Positions 1-12,060 of a stretch of 64,000 bases of DNA are shown here, piece after piece. Made by a program: the position numbers and the translations under genes. The stretch is from assembly GCA_947034895.1 (NCBI GenBank), contig OX344763.1:16337001-16401000 (forward strand), written 5' to 3'. How positions within the stretch are numbered: position 1 is the first letter of the stretch; every line of letters begins with the position of its first letter. The notes under the pieces are model-generated. The model ran no database searches, was not told the origin of the DNA, and worked only from the letters and a program-made list of their open reading frames with translations. Source of the DNA: Rhytidiadelphus loreus (lineage: Eukaryota; Streptophyta; Bryopsida; Hypnales; Hylocomiaceae).

Positions 1-777
1 CTGTTCGAACTTATACAGACAGATGTGTGAATCCTATGGCAAAGCTTATGGGATAAGTAAAGGCTCCATGTTCTTGCAATCAAGACATCACTGGGAAGAA
101 AGTTAAGTATTGAACTGTGGAATAGTTTGCACCATGTGTAAGGCTGTGACTCTGTGAGGATGCGTGGGTGCCATCTTTTGAGAGGATAGTTTCGAGAGCA
201 GTCCTTGAAACAACATAATTTTCTAAAATTTGTTGTTGCAGATGGCAACATGAACCCAAAATTTGCAACTAAAAACACCTAATGCACACTCATGACCTGC
301 AAAAATCTTGAGCAAATAAAATATTCATAAGCAGTACATTGCCCGAAGATGCCGCACTAGCACCTGCTTCGGATAGATATCCAATACGTAACGGTTGTTT
401 ACCTTGTCAAATTATTTAGTGTTTCCAAACATTTCGAGGACTCCGTTGTTTCTCAGTTTTCTGTAGAGGTTAATTCGAACAAGTGCATTCACCATTCGCT
501 CATTGGATGCTTGAACATGTAGGGATTCATGAGAAATGTGAATGTCGCATGTATTGAAATATCATAAAATCCTGGTAATTTTGAAAGTATAAAAAAATGA
601 GCCAATAATCAACATGGATGCAAAATGTTTACATGCAAGCAAATCTTGCTCAAAACAAATGAAAATAATACCACTCTACCCGATCTATCTGACCCCAAAA
701 CAGCTGAGTATTCCCTGAACTCAAGATCAACAGATCCATTGCTGGCTACCGACATTGACAGAGTGCCACTACACACT
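1..777. other. 3' flank of GST1, AT-rich, no gene
   Basis: This is non-coding sequence downstream of the minus-strand GST1. It holds a single copy (69-145) of the 77-bp unit that is tandemly triplicated in unit 2. Open frames on the plus strand here and across GST1 are antisense shadows of the GST exon. Confidence 0.6.
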
Positions 778-2048
778 CTAGAAAGGAGTGGCATTATCCC
801 AATCCAGTTTTCGGGTTTTCAGGAACGCTGGATTCGTGGTGATATCGGCAACCCAAGCCTTCACTTGAGGACGGTTATCAAATACTCCTGCAAACGCATC
901 CATGGTGCTAACCTGGAAAAGGAACGGAGTGTGGAAAACATCAGCCAAAGTGTAGTTATCACCAGCCAGATACTTGTGCTTCGAGAGCTGGGCCTCGTAC
1001 ACGTCCAACACCTTGCCAGTATTTTCCATACTGGTGGCCTTCACTTTCTCATCCAGAGGCCTGTTATCTCTCCGGGAATGGAAGACCTCCCTTATCAAGG
1101 GTACAGATGCAGGGGCGAAGGTTTGGCCCTCCGATTCAACCCACTGGTTGATGGTGGCCCTCTCCTTCGGGGTCGTGCCCACCAGGAATGTCAAGTTGTA
1201 CTTGTCCACAATGTACTTGGCTATGGCTCGAGACTCTGCATTTCCATGCACGGATTTTCAATTAAGTTGAAACAATTCGGGCTACAAGTTCCTCAGTCTT
1301 GAAATCAAGGTTGCTTTGGAAAATTTAACCACACTTGCATGAAGGAAGCGATGTTGATGGAACATTGAAAGAAACATTGGCAAGCAGGTCGACCAACCTC
1401 AAATCAGATGAAAAGAATAAAGGATTCTAACGCGAGCCGTGGTAAAATTAGCGATCAATACATGAGATGGTTTTACTTTGAATGAATACAAAAAATATAT
1501 CATCTACTCACCAAAGATTCTGAGCTCGCCATCCTCCAAGTACGGGATGACTCCAAAGGGCTGCACACACACCAATTTCAGGAAAAGCATTCCTATTAGT
1601 TGCTGAAAGTAATTACAGTTAATTGTACATCAAGATCAGTCAAACCTAAACTCTAACAACTCGTATATCTTCAAAAGAAGCCAACTCCCAAGAAAGGGGT
1701 TGCTATCCTGGGCTTACATTCTTCGCCTTGTACGCGGGAGTTTGCTGCTGTTTTCCCTTAAAGTTCACCAGCACCAGCTCCAGCTCCTTCTCAGGGTCCA
1801 CCTGCAGATGCCCACGATAATGGTGAGAAAGGCCGAGTGGGGTATTTATTTTCTCTGATCTGCGCTTCGTCATTGCTGCATGATTTTCGATTCAAATGAC
1901 TGACAATAAGGGTTGCATCCAATCCACATTTCCATAGAATCAACATCACGGAATCCCTACTTGAGCAGAATTTTCTTACATCCGCCAAGAAGAGTGGCAG
2001 AATAGCGCGCTCCGCGTTGGGAATACCAGTGAGGGCATACAATTTCAT
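778..2048 (-). CDS. Phi-class glutathione S-transferase, copy GST1
   Basis: The minus-strand exons are 2048-1980, 1801-1718, 1560-1512 (49 nt, the classic phi-GST exon) and 1235-778; all have GT/AG borders and matching phase, giving about 219 aa. The thioredoxin-fold half carries NPFGVIP (cis-Pro region) and FESRAI (the Glu-Ser that binds the gamma-glutamyl of glutathione). The helical half carries KVLDVYE, LSKHKYLAGDNYTLADV and VKAWVADITTNPAF, diagnostic of phi GSTs, which conjugate glutathione to electrophiles or act as peroxidases in the cytosol. Two oddities: the catalytic Ser is replaced by Pro in the IPNAER stretch, and the first ATG used by GST3 is ACG here, so translation must start two codons later at 2048. 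The fourth exon could be mistaken to begin upstream at 1251, but phase and the FESRAI motif fix it at 1235. Confidence 0.88.
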
Positions 2049-2085
2049 CGCCGTGGCTGCTAGATTTTCTTGCACAGACCTGCAC

Positions 2086-2474
2086 CTGCAAATAACAACA
2101 ACAACATCATCAAACCTCGTAAGCACAACAAATCAAAGCACTGCAGCTCGGAGAAAGATTTCACCCAGAGTAAAGTGCTTGCAACCGTTCCAGTTCCCTG
2201 ATGTAGCTAACCCAAATTGATTAAGGACAGCATCAAGGTGCTAGTGAGCAAGGAAGGTTATGATTATACGATCCACTAAAGATGGCTACATTTGGAAGAG
2301 TCCCACAATCGATCCCAGAGCATGCAATTGAAACACGGAGCTAGGCTTTGTCCCAAGTACACACCTAATTGCAACGCCGATTCGATAGAGTTCAAGTAGC
2401 TGCAGATGCAATGTCGAGAGTGAGAGCAATGACAGTTAGTATGGAACTCTGAGTTTGAGAGCCTGCATCTTATA
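2086..2474 (-). promoter_or_regulatory. GST1 TATA box and leader intron
   Basis: Read on the minus strand, TATAAGAT lies at 2474-2467. It is followed by a leader ending ...TTAG at 2365, a 5'-UTR intron of about 279 bp (2364-2086, GT...TTTGCAG), and then the leader piece GTGCAGGTCTGTG before the start codon. The same arrangement is seen in the other three GST copies, which supports a real leader intron. Confidence 0.55.
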
Positions 2475-5400
2475 GTAAGTGAGAGAGTTTCTGCAGGAGT
2501 CAAAGAACGTCAAAGCAACAGACGTAAATTGTACTCCATAATAGGAAACGAATTAAGTGCGCTGCTTCTTCGGCACCCACTGTGTATGATTTTCTATGAT
2601 TTCCATTCCCTTTTCCTGGTTTATAGCAAGCACGGGCTCAAGCAGGAGACGAAGGTCTGAACAACACGCTTCCTTAGCAGAGTCTAACTCTCCCCTCAAA
2701 AGGGACATACGGTAAGGTAGTGTGTTCTAAAAGCGCCTATCTTCTTCAAACCGCGCCTATTTCTAGGTGGAGAATGGAGATGGGGTGATCCTTAAATGGA
2801 CCATCATAGCAATTGAATGCACCAAAGAATTTTTTTTTTCTATTGTAAGAGCCAATCGTTGTCTTTGATTTCCACAAAATAGGTACCTATTTGTGTCCAG
2901 AATCTTTGAAAATTTGTAACTAATTCAAAAATGCTTGGAAAAATACAAAACCACTAGTGTTAGGTTCCACATCCATTTTTCTTTCTCTGAAAAATGATAG
3001 AAAAATAATTTTGTCCACTTCAGCCTACAAAAAAGGCGGACCAGCTCTTAAATGGTCGCTTTTAGAGCATATTACCGTAGCATCTGAGTGAGGAGTAATG
3101 TCAGATAAAAGAGGCTGAAGGGATTTGCAATTTTTCATCTTCTGAGCTCCCAATTTATTTATTTATTTGTTTCTTGCTGAGTTTAACTTTGTGATGTCGC
3201 TGCGGACACTATCTTGTAGATAACGGAGAATTTTTCTATGTAAGGTAGAAGTGCAAATATTCATCCTTGTGTCAAAGGGGGAGGTCTTTGCACAAAAGTT
3301 TGACCTCCGACGAGTGCTCTTGGCTTGTTTTTTAAACAAATGATTCATACCACACTGGAAAGGATGATTTCTACAATGACTAGTCCATCCTTCAAGGGTT
3401 AACCCTTAAACGGCATTGACTTGCCCATAAGGCAATCCAAAGGGAAATAAAAAATCTCCTTTGAAGCAAGGTATGGGGCTTGTTGCGTGTCCAAAGTTTG
3501 TGTGGTCAATGCATGGGAAAGTAATTAGTGAATATTGCTTTGACTTTGTAGTCTAAATGTGATGCTTAGCAAGCCATATTCAGTATTGAAGTGGGTTCAA
3601 TAGGTTGAAACATTCCAATTTATTCTTTTAAAGCCCATTTTTTGTCAACAATTCTCTCTAGAAACAAGTTGGATAGACTTAGCGTCTCATTTAATCTTAT
3701 AAGGATGACGCCTCAACGATAGGTTGACTCACTCAAATCAGATTCAATTTTTGAATCAATAGGTACTTTCTACGGTAACAAAGAAAGTCTTCCATCAAAC
3801 ACTTTGTGTCCTCAACGTCATTTCAGGGTTAAAAGGTTAAGTAACTTAACCCCTTCCCGAGGGCCAGGGTGATTTGACCCCTTCATTGCCCCTCCAGGGC
3901 AAACCCTGGAATTTTTTATTTGCAAGGCTTCATTTTTAAAAAAAATTCTGAATTCATATTTGCAATCAGAGGCCCCAAATTACTGTAGGGAGGTGCAAGA
4001 ATTACCAAAAAACTGGCACAACATAGGGGGCTTTTTTTCAAACCAACGTTGACCGGCGCAATGGGGGGGTCAATTCTCCCTGCGCCTTCCCGAGAAGTGG
4101 GAACGTTGGTCATTCTATAATTTCCTTTGGTCTGGGGGACTGGGGTCCGACTTTGCTTTGGTCCGAACTTCGGAAGGTGGTCCGCCAGCTTCGGTTCTGT
4201 CAGATCAAGACTCTTAAGCGAACTTAAATTGGTCCGAAGATTGGTCCAAGCATCGATGTTTTTTTTAACGTGGGCAGGAAGGTGGGCAGTATGCTTGAAA
4301 GGTCAGTTGAATGGTCCGTCGGTAGGTCCATCCCTCAGATTCAACATTGCTTTGGTCATGCCAACCCATGTAAGGTACTGTACATAACATTGTCTAATAA
4401 CGAGGAAAGGATCCTCCATCTGTTGTGAAGGTATTATATTTTGCTAGATACTTGCGAGGGACTTATCAGTTACTTCAAGGATTGGGGTTGGTCGAGAAGC
4501 TGTGTAAGACAATTTTGGTCAGTAGGGGGCCCTTGTTCAAAGATGCAAAAGGGCCCCGTCCCTCATTGGAAAACAATGTTACATAGTGCCCCAATACATT
4601 GTATCACAAATATGATCATTTACAAAATCAAAGGTTTGGAACAATATATTAATGATCTAACATGCATGATTTGACTCTTTCTACCAATTTACAAAAAAAT
4701 AAAAATATGCTCTATTTCAAGGTTGGTTTTGAGATGAACTAACTTTTAAGTGTTCAAACAAGAGAGACTAATATCATGTATAAGAAATTGGAATAATAAT
4801 TGTAGTTCCTACAAAATATCTATATGGCATTGATTTGTGTAAAACATTTTTTTTTCTTATCATTGATACATTATATTAATTCTTTTTAAAGCTTCTTCAT
4901 CAAATAGTAACCCTTAAAGGGAGTTGGAAACAATTGCCCTTAAGGTGTAGAATGTAGTTTTAGGATACAAAGATGTATTTGTAGGTGCAAGAAAACTTTG
5001 ATTGGCTTGATACTTTTTGGAACTCATAAAGTGCCCTTGGGAGTAGTATGTAAAATTCGTAGACTTTTTCAACATTGATATGCAATTTTCAAAAAATATT
5101 GTATGCATAGAATAGGGCCAATTTGTGCATTTCAACTAATATTGCTATTTTGTTGAGGTGCGAGCCATGAAAGGAAGGTCCAAATTCCTTAGAAATTTTT
5201 GTATTGTGTAGGCATATATGTTAGTTGCAAAGCTTGCCATGAGTTTGGTTATCTAGAAAACATTGCAATAAAATGTATTAAATTGTTAATTCAATGTTGG
5301 AATTGAAAACACTGTATACTTGGTGAACAAAAAGAAAATGGTATGAACATACTAGTGTGCATTGATTGTATGTGGGAATATTGACCTTAGGGCATTTGGA

Positions 5401-8400
5401 GGTGACTCCTTCATTCTTTTGAGAAAGACATTTATTCCTTATAGGTCACTATGACAACGAGTGAATTTGAAAATGAGATTGGTTTTACATGAGAAAATAT
5501 AAAGTGGTTATAGTCTATGGCAATCAACTTTTGAAGTATTCTTATTTATGATAGATTTTTTCTAATAAATGGGATTAGGACTATATTAGGTTGATTTGTA
5601 GCCATAATCAAAGCCTTGCGAGATGGTCATGGAGTTATTAGTGATTGTAATAGAACACTTACACCTTTCTAGTGTAAATTGGTAGTAAAAAGTTATTTTT
5701 ATTCCTTCATATCATGTCCATGTTAGAAAATGTTGTGGCTATATTAGGTGGTAAGATTACCATCATGGAAACACTTTTCTACTAATTTAGGGTAGTCTAT
5801 AGACTCTTTTAGGCCAACATGACAACACACTTCAAAAATTCATAAAATATTCATTTTTTGTCCAAAAAATAAAATTTCAATTGCTTCCTTTATTTCTCAC
5901 ATTTGTCTTTATATGGAAAAAAATTTGAATTTTTTTGCTAATGGCAACATAACAACCCACTCATTCTACCTTTCATAGGCACGTTTACCTTAGTTGAAGT
6001 CATGGTACTATGAGTTTTGTCATTGTTCTATCTTCACCATGTTGATAGTTTCATACTCAAACCGTGCAAGAATAAAATCTTACCAAATTAGTACATTGCT
6101 AGTATACAATATCATATCAATCATTAGTATACAAACATTTTGAGGACTTTGTTAGGGATTTAGGGATTCATGAGAAATGTGGATGTCAAATGTTTTGAGA
6201 AATCACAAATCGAGGTTGTTCAAAAGTATTAAAAAATGACCCACTAATCAACATGGATGTAAACATTAGGAAAATTATGAACCCTCAGCAAAGCTATTAA
6301 GATTTTATTTTTGGCAGCCATGTAATGCAAATACAAACCATTAAAAAATATTAAATTTTTTTTTTTTAATATTTTCTTAAAACATATTTAAAAAATTTGT
6401 AGTCTGATGTGGTGTCGATGTGGTGCAAATGTGGCACAAGTAGTGTCACGTTAAATTTTACAGAATAAATTTAAAAACAACAACTTTTTAGTATAAATGC
6501 ACTAAACTCCCCCAATACTTGCAGCCTATACTTGCAGCCTTTTTGAGGGCTCAGATTTCTTGTAACGATGTTCTCATGGACCAAATCTTGCTCAAAATTA
6601 ATGAAAAAATCTCAAACAAATGGAAAGTCATTCAAATGAATGAAAATTATAATATTGGATGTTAGAAATTTAGGCTAACTTCAAAATAATTCATTTCACA
6701 TCTACGTGTTGAAGTTGACCATGAGTTAGCTAGGGTATAAAAATCTTATAGATTTGTCAATGGTAGTGCACTTTAGAAAACATTACACCATTCTAATTTG
6801 AGGACATTTTACACGATTTGTTGATTTTCTATCTAACTAGATGCATAAAGGGACTTTGAGATGAATTAGAAATTTAAAGAGAAATTTGAAATTTGAATGT
6901 AGAGTTGTGACCTTCATTCTATTTATTGTACATTAAGGTAGATGAGCTATAGGCAAAACAGTTACCTTGCCCCTATGGGCTTGTTGAAAGATTCTCCCAA
7001 TTACTATTTTGGTCACAATTGTAATATATCTTTATAGTAACTTCAAACTCATGAACTACACTACATGCAATGATTCCATCGGGCCATAAAGTTTCATTTA
7101 ATTAGTATCATTCTCATATAAAGTATAAAGAGTTAGAAATAAATTCTTCAAACCTATTCTATCACTTTAGTTTAAAGAAAGACAACAAAATGGCTTTAAA
7201 AAGTGAGAACTAATTCAACATTGTTTAGTAAATTATAAGTTGACTACAAATTTAGCTTTATTTTCTCCTGCCTTTAACATAGAAAATTGCAGATTTTATG
7301 AAGAACCCAATTTCAATCATTTTTATTTTAGAAGCTCAAAAACAAGTTTATGTTTTATTTTAGCCATTTTCCAAGAAAGAGACAAAGGGACCACTACTTT
7401 TTTACACATAAAAGAATGTGCAAGGCCAAAGGAAGGTGCAGGATTTGGGAAGAGGTAAAACTTGCATATGTTAACTCTATCTAAAAGTATCAAAATAAAC
7501 ATTTGAACTTGGTCTCTATTGCGTGCTCTATTGTCTTTTAATTTTTTTTAGCTTTTGATGAAATATGTTAGCTAAGCAATTATAGATTTTCTTTGCATGT
7601 AGTTCTTAGACAATGTATAAATTAATTAATTATGAATTTTTAAAGAGAAAATTATAATTATATCCTATGATCAAACCAAACTTTATCATTCTAAAATTAC
7701 ACATTTTGTGCAAGAATTTGTAGGGATTGGTTTTGTAGTAGTGAGGGTTCAATTATGTGTAGTTGTCTTACTTTTAGATTACATTAAGAAACAATGAAGG
7801 GAGGTACTAGCAATCAATTATCTTTGATATCTTAGCTTGAATTAAAATTATCAAGTTTAAAAAAAAAATTAAAATATATATTATCTAGTTTACCATTTTA
7901 AAACCAAAATCTCATACCAAGATTGGAGTTATTGTTGGTTTTGCCTTAGAATAAGAGATGTCAAGATGTTTTAGATTGAAATTCTACAAGATTTTCAAGC
8001 ATTGTTAGATTTGATAGAATTGGGTCATAATTAATTTTCCAAAAACTTACGTTAATCCTAGAACTCAAGAAAAATGGAAAACATTTAAGATCCAATGGAA
8101 GACTTTCAAGATTATTGTAGAAACAAAGAATGCACCTGTTCTATTCATAACTAGATGATTTTGGATTGACTACCATGGTGATGTGTCTCAGGTATGTGCA
8201 CCTATAATCATCACTATTTATAGTTGAGCATAATTACCATTATTAAACATAAATTATTTTTACTGGATCTTACTGGCAAATAGAAGAGGATTCTATCACA
8301 CTTTAGCACGCATTATTTAAACACCATATGCATACGTTATAAAAATTTTAAGTATTTTCAAGGTATACTAAAATCCAACACTAGGGTCTCATAGAATTTC

Positions 8401-9250
8401 ATGTTTTGACTTCTATTACACACCTTGTATAATCAAAATCTAGAAAAAGTGACACATTTTGGACAATGTTGATTAATGGGTGTACACACCTTAATCCAAA
8501 AGTGACCAATGGATGACTTTGAAGAAATGAAGAATGCACATATTGGCTCAAGGATCTGATCATTTTTGGCAAAGTACGTTGATGATAGAAACAACCCATT
8601 CTCAAGCCCTACTTTTTGAATGACCCAAAACCAACATATTCATGAATAATTCAATTCCACTCACCTTTTGAAATTATATTGATGGACTCTCAATCATCCT
8701 TTGAATTCCTACTTTTTGAAGAATGGTTTTAGTAACTCCTTCCCTTCCACTTCAAATATTCATAGAAAATCAAATTAAACTTTTTTAAGATACTTCATTT
8801 ACACTGAGTTCTCTGAAAGGTTCTCTAAAAGGCTAATCAACATAAATTAATGAACTATGACTCTTGATAACAGGAAGGCGAATTTCTTTCAAGGCTCGGG
8901 AACAGGTTCGGTTCTTCCCTGAGTGAGGTCTCGTTCTGTGAGGGTTAAGTTGCAAATTCTAGCGAAGGAAAAGAGGCTCTTCGAGCGCACTTTCGTCTCC
9001 TGACTGTCGGAATCCATCTCTGAAGTACAGTACCCGCCTTCCAAGGAAACAGATCACGTGGGTGAGAAAATCATAGAAAAATATTGGTACTGGGTGTGTG
9101 AGTCATTGAAAATGGGTGGAGAAATCGTAGAAAATATAGATAATGGATGCCAAAGAAAACAGACAGGTACACGCAATCCTGTTTCTTAACAATAAAGTAA
9201 GTCTGCAGCATTGACCCCCTCTGACTCATTTGGATGGAAATTCTTTGGAC
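2475..9250. other. Spacer between divergent GST1 and GST2, AT-rich, no gene recognised
   Basis: I find no convincing coding sequence. The spacer matches 20,300-28,445 of unit 2 apart from indels. About 3,840-4,110 is a GC-richer insert, absent from unit 2, beginning TTAACCCCTTCCCGAGGG. About 4,560-6,240 is a diverged direct repeat of 14,380-16,400 in the same unit, with the conserved core around GTTGGAAACAATTGCCCTTA near 4,922. The very similar 24,250-25,700 is its unit-2 copy. Several TTAACCC strings suggest old TTAA-type insertions. Confidence 0.6.
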
Positions 9251-9704
9251 TATAAGTAGAATGCTCTCATAGCCCATATGCCATACTAACTGTGATTTCT
9301 CTCACTCTCGACGTTGTCCGTTCAGCTACCTTGAACTCTTACTATCGAATTTGCATTGCAATCAAGTGAGTACTGCATGTACAGAGCCTCTCTGGTTCAA
9401 TTGCATGCTCTGAGATTGAGTTTCAATTGCATTTCTGAGATTGTGTTTCAAATGTAGCCATCTTTAGTCTGTGGATCGTATATGGATCATTGTTTCCTCG
9501 CTCACTTGCATCTTGATTCTGTCCTTGATCAATTTGGATTAGATCATTCAGGGAATTGGAGGGTTTGTAAGCATTTTTCTATGGGTGAAATCATTCTCAG
9601 ACGGAGCTGCAGCGCTTCTTGTTTTCAGACAAATCAAACGCGAATTTACGAGGTTGGATGTTGTTGTTTACAGGTGCAGGTCTGTGCAAGAAAATCTAGC
9701 AGCC
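9251..9704 (+). promoter_or_regulatory. GST2 TATA box and leader intron
   Basis: TATAAGTA lies at 9251-9258. A probable leader ends CAATCAA at 9365, followed by a 5'-UTR intron 9366-9673 (GTGAGT...TTTACAG) and the leader piece GTGCAGGTCTGTGCAAG before the ATG at 9705. The layout is shared with the other GST copies, in reverse orientation for GST1 and GST3. Open frames in this leader are not conserved as protein and I treat them as non-coding. Confidence 0.55.
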
Positions 9705-11114
9705 ATGGTGATGAAGTTTTACTCCACAGCCGCTCCCAACGGGGAACGCGCTATCTTGCCACTCTTCTTGGCGGATGTAAGAAAATTTCTGCTGAAATTA
9801 GGAATTCCGTGTTGTTGATTCCGTGAAAATGTGATTTTTATGCAACCCTAATTAATTGTCAGGCATTTGGATCTTAAATCATGCAGCAATGACGAAGCGC
9901 AGATCAGATTAATTAACCCACTCACTCTTTCTCACCATTATCGTGGGCATTTGAAGGTGGACGCTGAGAAGGAGTTGGAGCTGGTGCTGGTGAACTTAAG
10001 GGAGAGACAGCAAATAGCGCCCGCGTACAAGGCGAAGAATGTAAGCCCAGGATAGCAACCCCTTTCTTGGGAGTTGGCTTCTTTTGAAGATGTACGTGTT
10101 GTGAGAGTTTAGGTTTGACTGATCCTGATGCTCCAATTAAGTGTAATTACTTTCAGCAACTAATACGAATACTGTTCCTGAAATTGGTGTGTGTGCAGCC
10201 CTTTGGAGTCATCCCGTACTTGGAGGATGGCGAGCTCGGAATCTTTGGTAAGCAGATGATACCATTTTCGTATTTCGTTGAAAAATTAGGTCGTGTCTTT
10301 TTTGCAAAGGTTAGTGTGGCTCGTATTAGAATCCATCATTCTTTTCATCCAATCCTAGCTTGGTCGGCATGCTTGAATGTGGGCTCGTCTTACCGTGATT
10401 CCATGCCTGGCAATAGAATCAGCTATTCAAAAGTAAGCTGGTCCTTCATAGGACTTAGTGCTCTACTGTTTCGTGCACCTGAAGAGGCTCCGTATAGGCA
10501 GAAAATAATGGTATCCTTATCGTCCCGTGTTACATCAATATCGCTTCCTTCATGCAAGTGTGGTAAGATTTGCCACAGCAACTTTGATTTCAAGAATGAG
10601 GAGCTTGTAGCCCGAATTGTCTTAACTTAATCGTTAATGTGTGCGAGGAAATGCAGAGTCACGAGCCATAGCCAATTACCTTGTGGAGAAGTACAACCTG
10701 ACATTCCTGGTGGGCACGACCCTGAAGGAGAGGGCCACCATCAACCAGTGGGTTGAATCCGAGGCCCAGAACTTTCACCCTGCAGTGAGACCCTTGGTAA
10801 GGGACGTCTTCGTTTCCCGGAGGCTCAAAAGGCCTGTGGATGAGAAACTCATCGCCTCTTCTTTGGAAAATCTCGGCAAGGTGTTGGACGTGTACGAGGT
10901 CCAGCTCTCTAAGCATAAGTATCTGGCTGGCGATAGCTACACACTGGCTGATGTTTTCCACACACCTTACCTTTTCCAGGTTAACACCCTGGATGTGTTT
11001 GCAGGAGCCTTTGATAACCATCCTCATGTGAAGGCTTGGGTTGACGATATCACCACGAATCCAGCGTTCATAAAAACCAGAAAACTGGACTGGGATAATG
11101 CCACTTCACTCTAG
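9705..11114 (+). CDS. Phi-class glutathione S-transferase, copy GST2
   Basis: The exons are 9705-9776, 9957-10040, 10199-10247 (49 nt) and 10657-11114; borders are GT/AG and in phase, giving about 220 aa. Residues 1-24 begin MVMKFYSTAAPNGER. NPFGVIP spans residues 52-58 and ESRAI residues 69-73. The C-terminal helical domain has KVLDVYEVQLSKHKYLAGD, YTLADVFHTPYL and VKAWVDDITTNPAF, as in phi GSTs. The usual phi catalytic Ser is absent: Pro-Asn occupies the position. Compared with GST1 and GST3 it differs at many positions (for example YLVEKYN for YIVDKYN), so it is an older, inverted paralogue. A canonical poly(A) signal follows at 11,308. A glutathione-dependent role is likely, but the catalytic mechanism is uncertain. 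Confidence 0.9.
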
Positions 11115-11307
11115 AGCGCGTAGTGACACTCTGCCAATGTAGGGAGCCAGCAATTTTGGATCTTGGGTTCTTGTGTTGAGGGAATACTCGGCTGTTTTGG
11201 GGTCAGATAGTGTGGTCTTTTTTTTTGTGAGGAAGAACAGACTCTTCTTGCTGAATTCAGCCACTTGCAATGTCGGTGACAACTCTCTTGTACTGTGTTG
11301 CAAGGAA

Positions 11308-11313
11308 AATAAA
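11308..11313 (+). terminator. Poly(A) signal of GST2
   Basis: AATAAA lies about 195 bp after the GST2 stop codon, in a TTGTACTGTGTTG-rich 3' UTR. The same hexamer is conserved downstream of GST4 at 30,503. Confidence 0.5.
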
Positions 11314-12060
11314 ACTTTGTGTTTCATAAAGACTGTGGAGTGTTTTATTGAGGGAGTTTTGTTGCCTCGTTAATGTTTTCCCAATGAAAGGAATAGTAGG
11401 CTGGGATGGAAAAAAAAACATTTTCTTCGACATTTCTAGTCTTTACTCTACACAAACAAACTAGCTCTATAGGATTTTTTTCAAATTTGTATTTTTAGCA
11501 ATTTCAAAAATATAAGGTTCAATTTGGTGTGATCAAGAATACAAAATAATTAGAATGATTCCAATTTTTTTAAAGATGTTCCAAACAATATGCTAATAAT
11601 GTCAATTATTAAATTTTTAAAAATTGATGCATATGTAATTTTTTTTTAATTTTGTAGGATTCAACTTGGTCACTTTTGACTTTCTACTCCGTTTGTTTGA
11701 AAATGTGTACAAATTTGAGAGAGTTTTTTGTTTCTCAATTTTTAATTAAAAAAATACTACATCTATTTAGGATGCCAATACAATTTTTTTTTGGGGGGGG
11801 TAAAAAAGCATTATTCATCTTCTTATAATTTTTCTTCCCCCAAAGCTTTGTTTTTTGCCTACATAGTTGATCATCCAAAATTGATATAATCTAAGAATCC
11901 AATGGTCAATATTTTCCACAATTAATTCTATGCATACTAGACAAACTAATAGTCTTTACTTTTGTATGGTTAAAATTAAAGGTTTCAAGCACTTCCATGT
12001 GCAAAAAAATATCAAAGTAGGACAATTCATTGAAAACCTCCATTGTCAAAAAGTTGGGCC
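11314..12060. other. AT-rich spacer downstream of GST2
   Basis: This is non-coding sequence with long A/T runs. It matches 30,890-31,570 of unit 2, where about 320 extra bases (30,570-30,890) sit just before the match. No gene was recognised. Confidence 0.55.

Noticed and set aside
625..1302. 225-codon plus-strand frame, repeated at 18,458-19,135
   Set aside because: Antisense to GST exon 4; the minus strand carries the recognisable phi-GST domain.
9482..9826. 114- and 77-codon frames over the GST2 leader (also at 28,677)
   Set aside because: They run through the leader intron and exon 1 in other frames; conservation merely reflects the duplication.
10641..10656. GST exon 4 starting at the upstream GTG (RGNAESRAI)
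   Set aside because: The AG used for that reading is absent in GST1 and GST3; the acceptor TGCAG 9 bases further restores the canonical FESRAI in all four copies.
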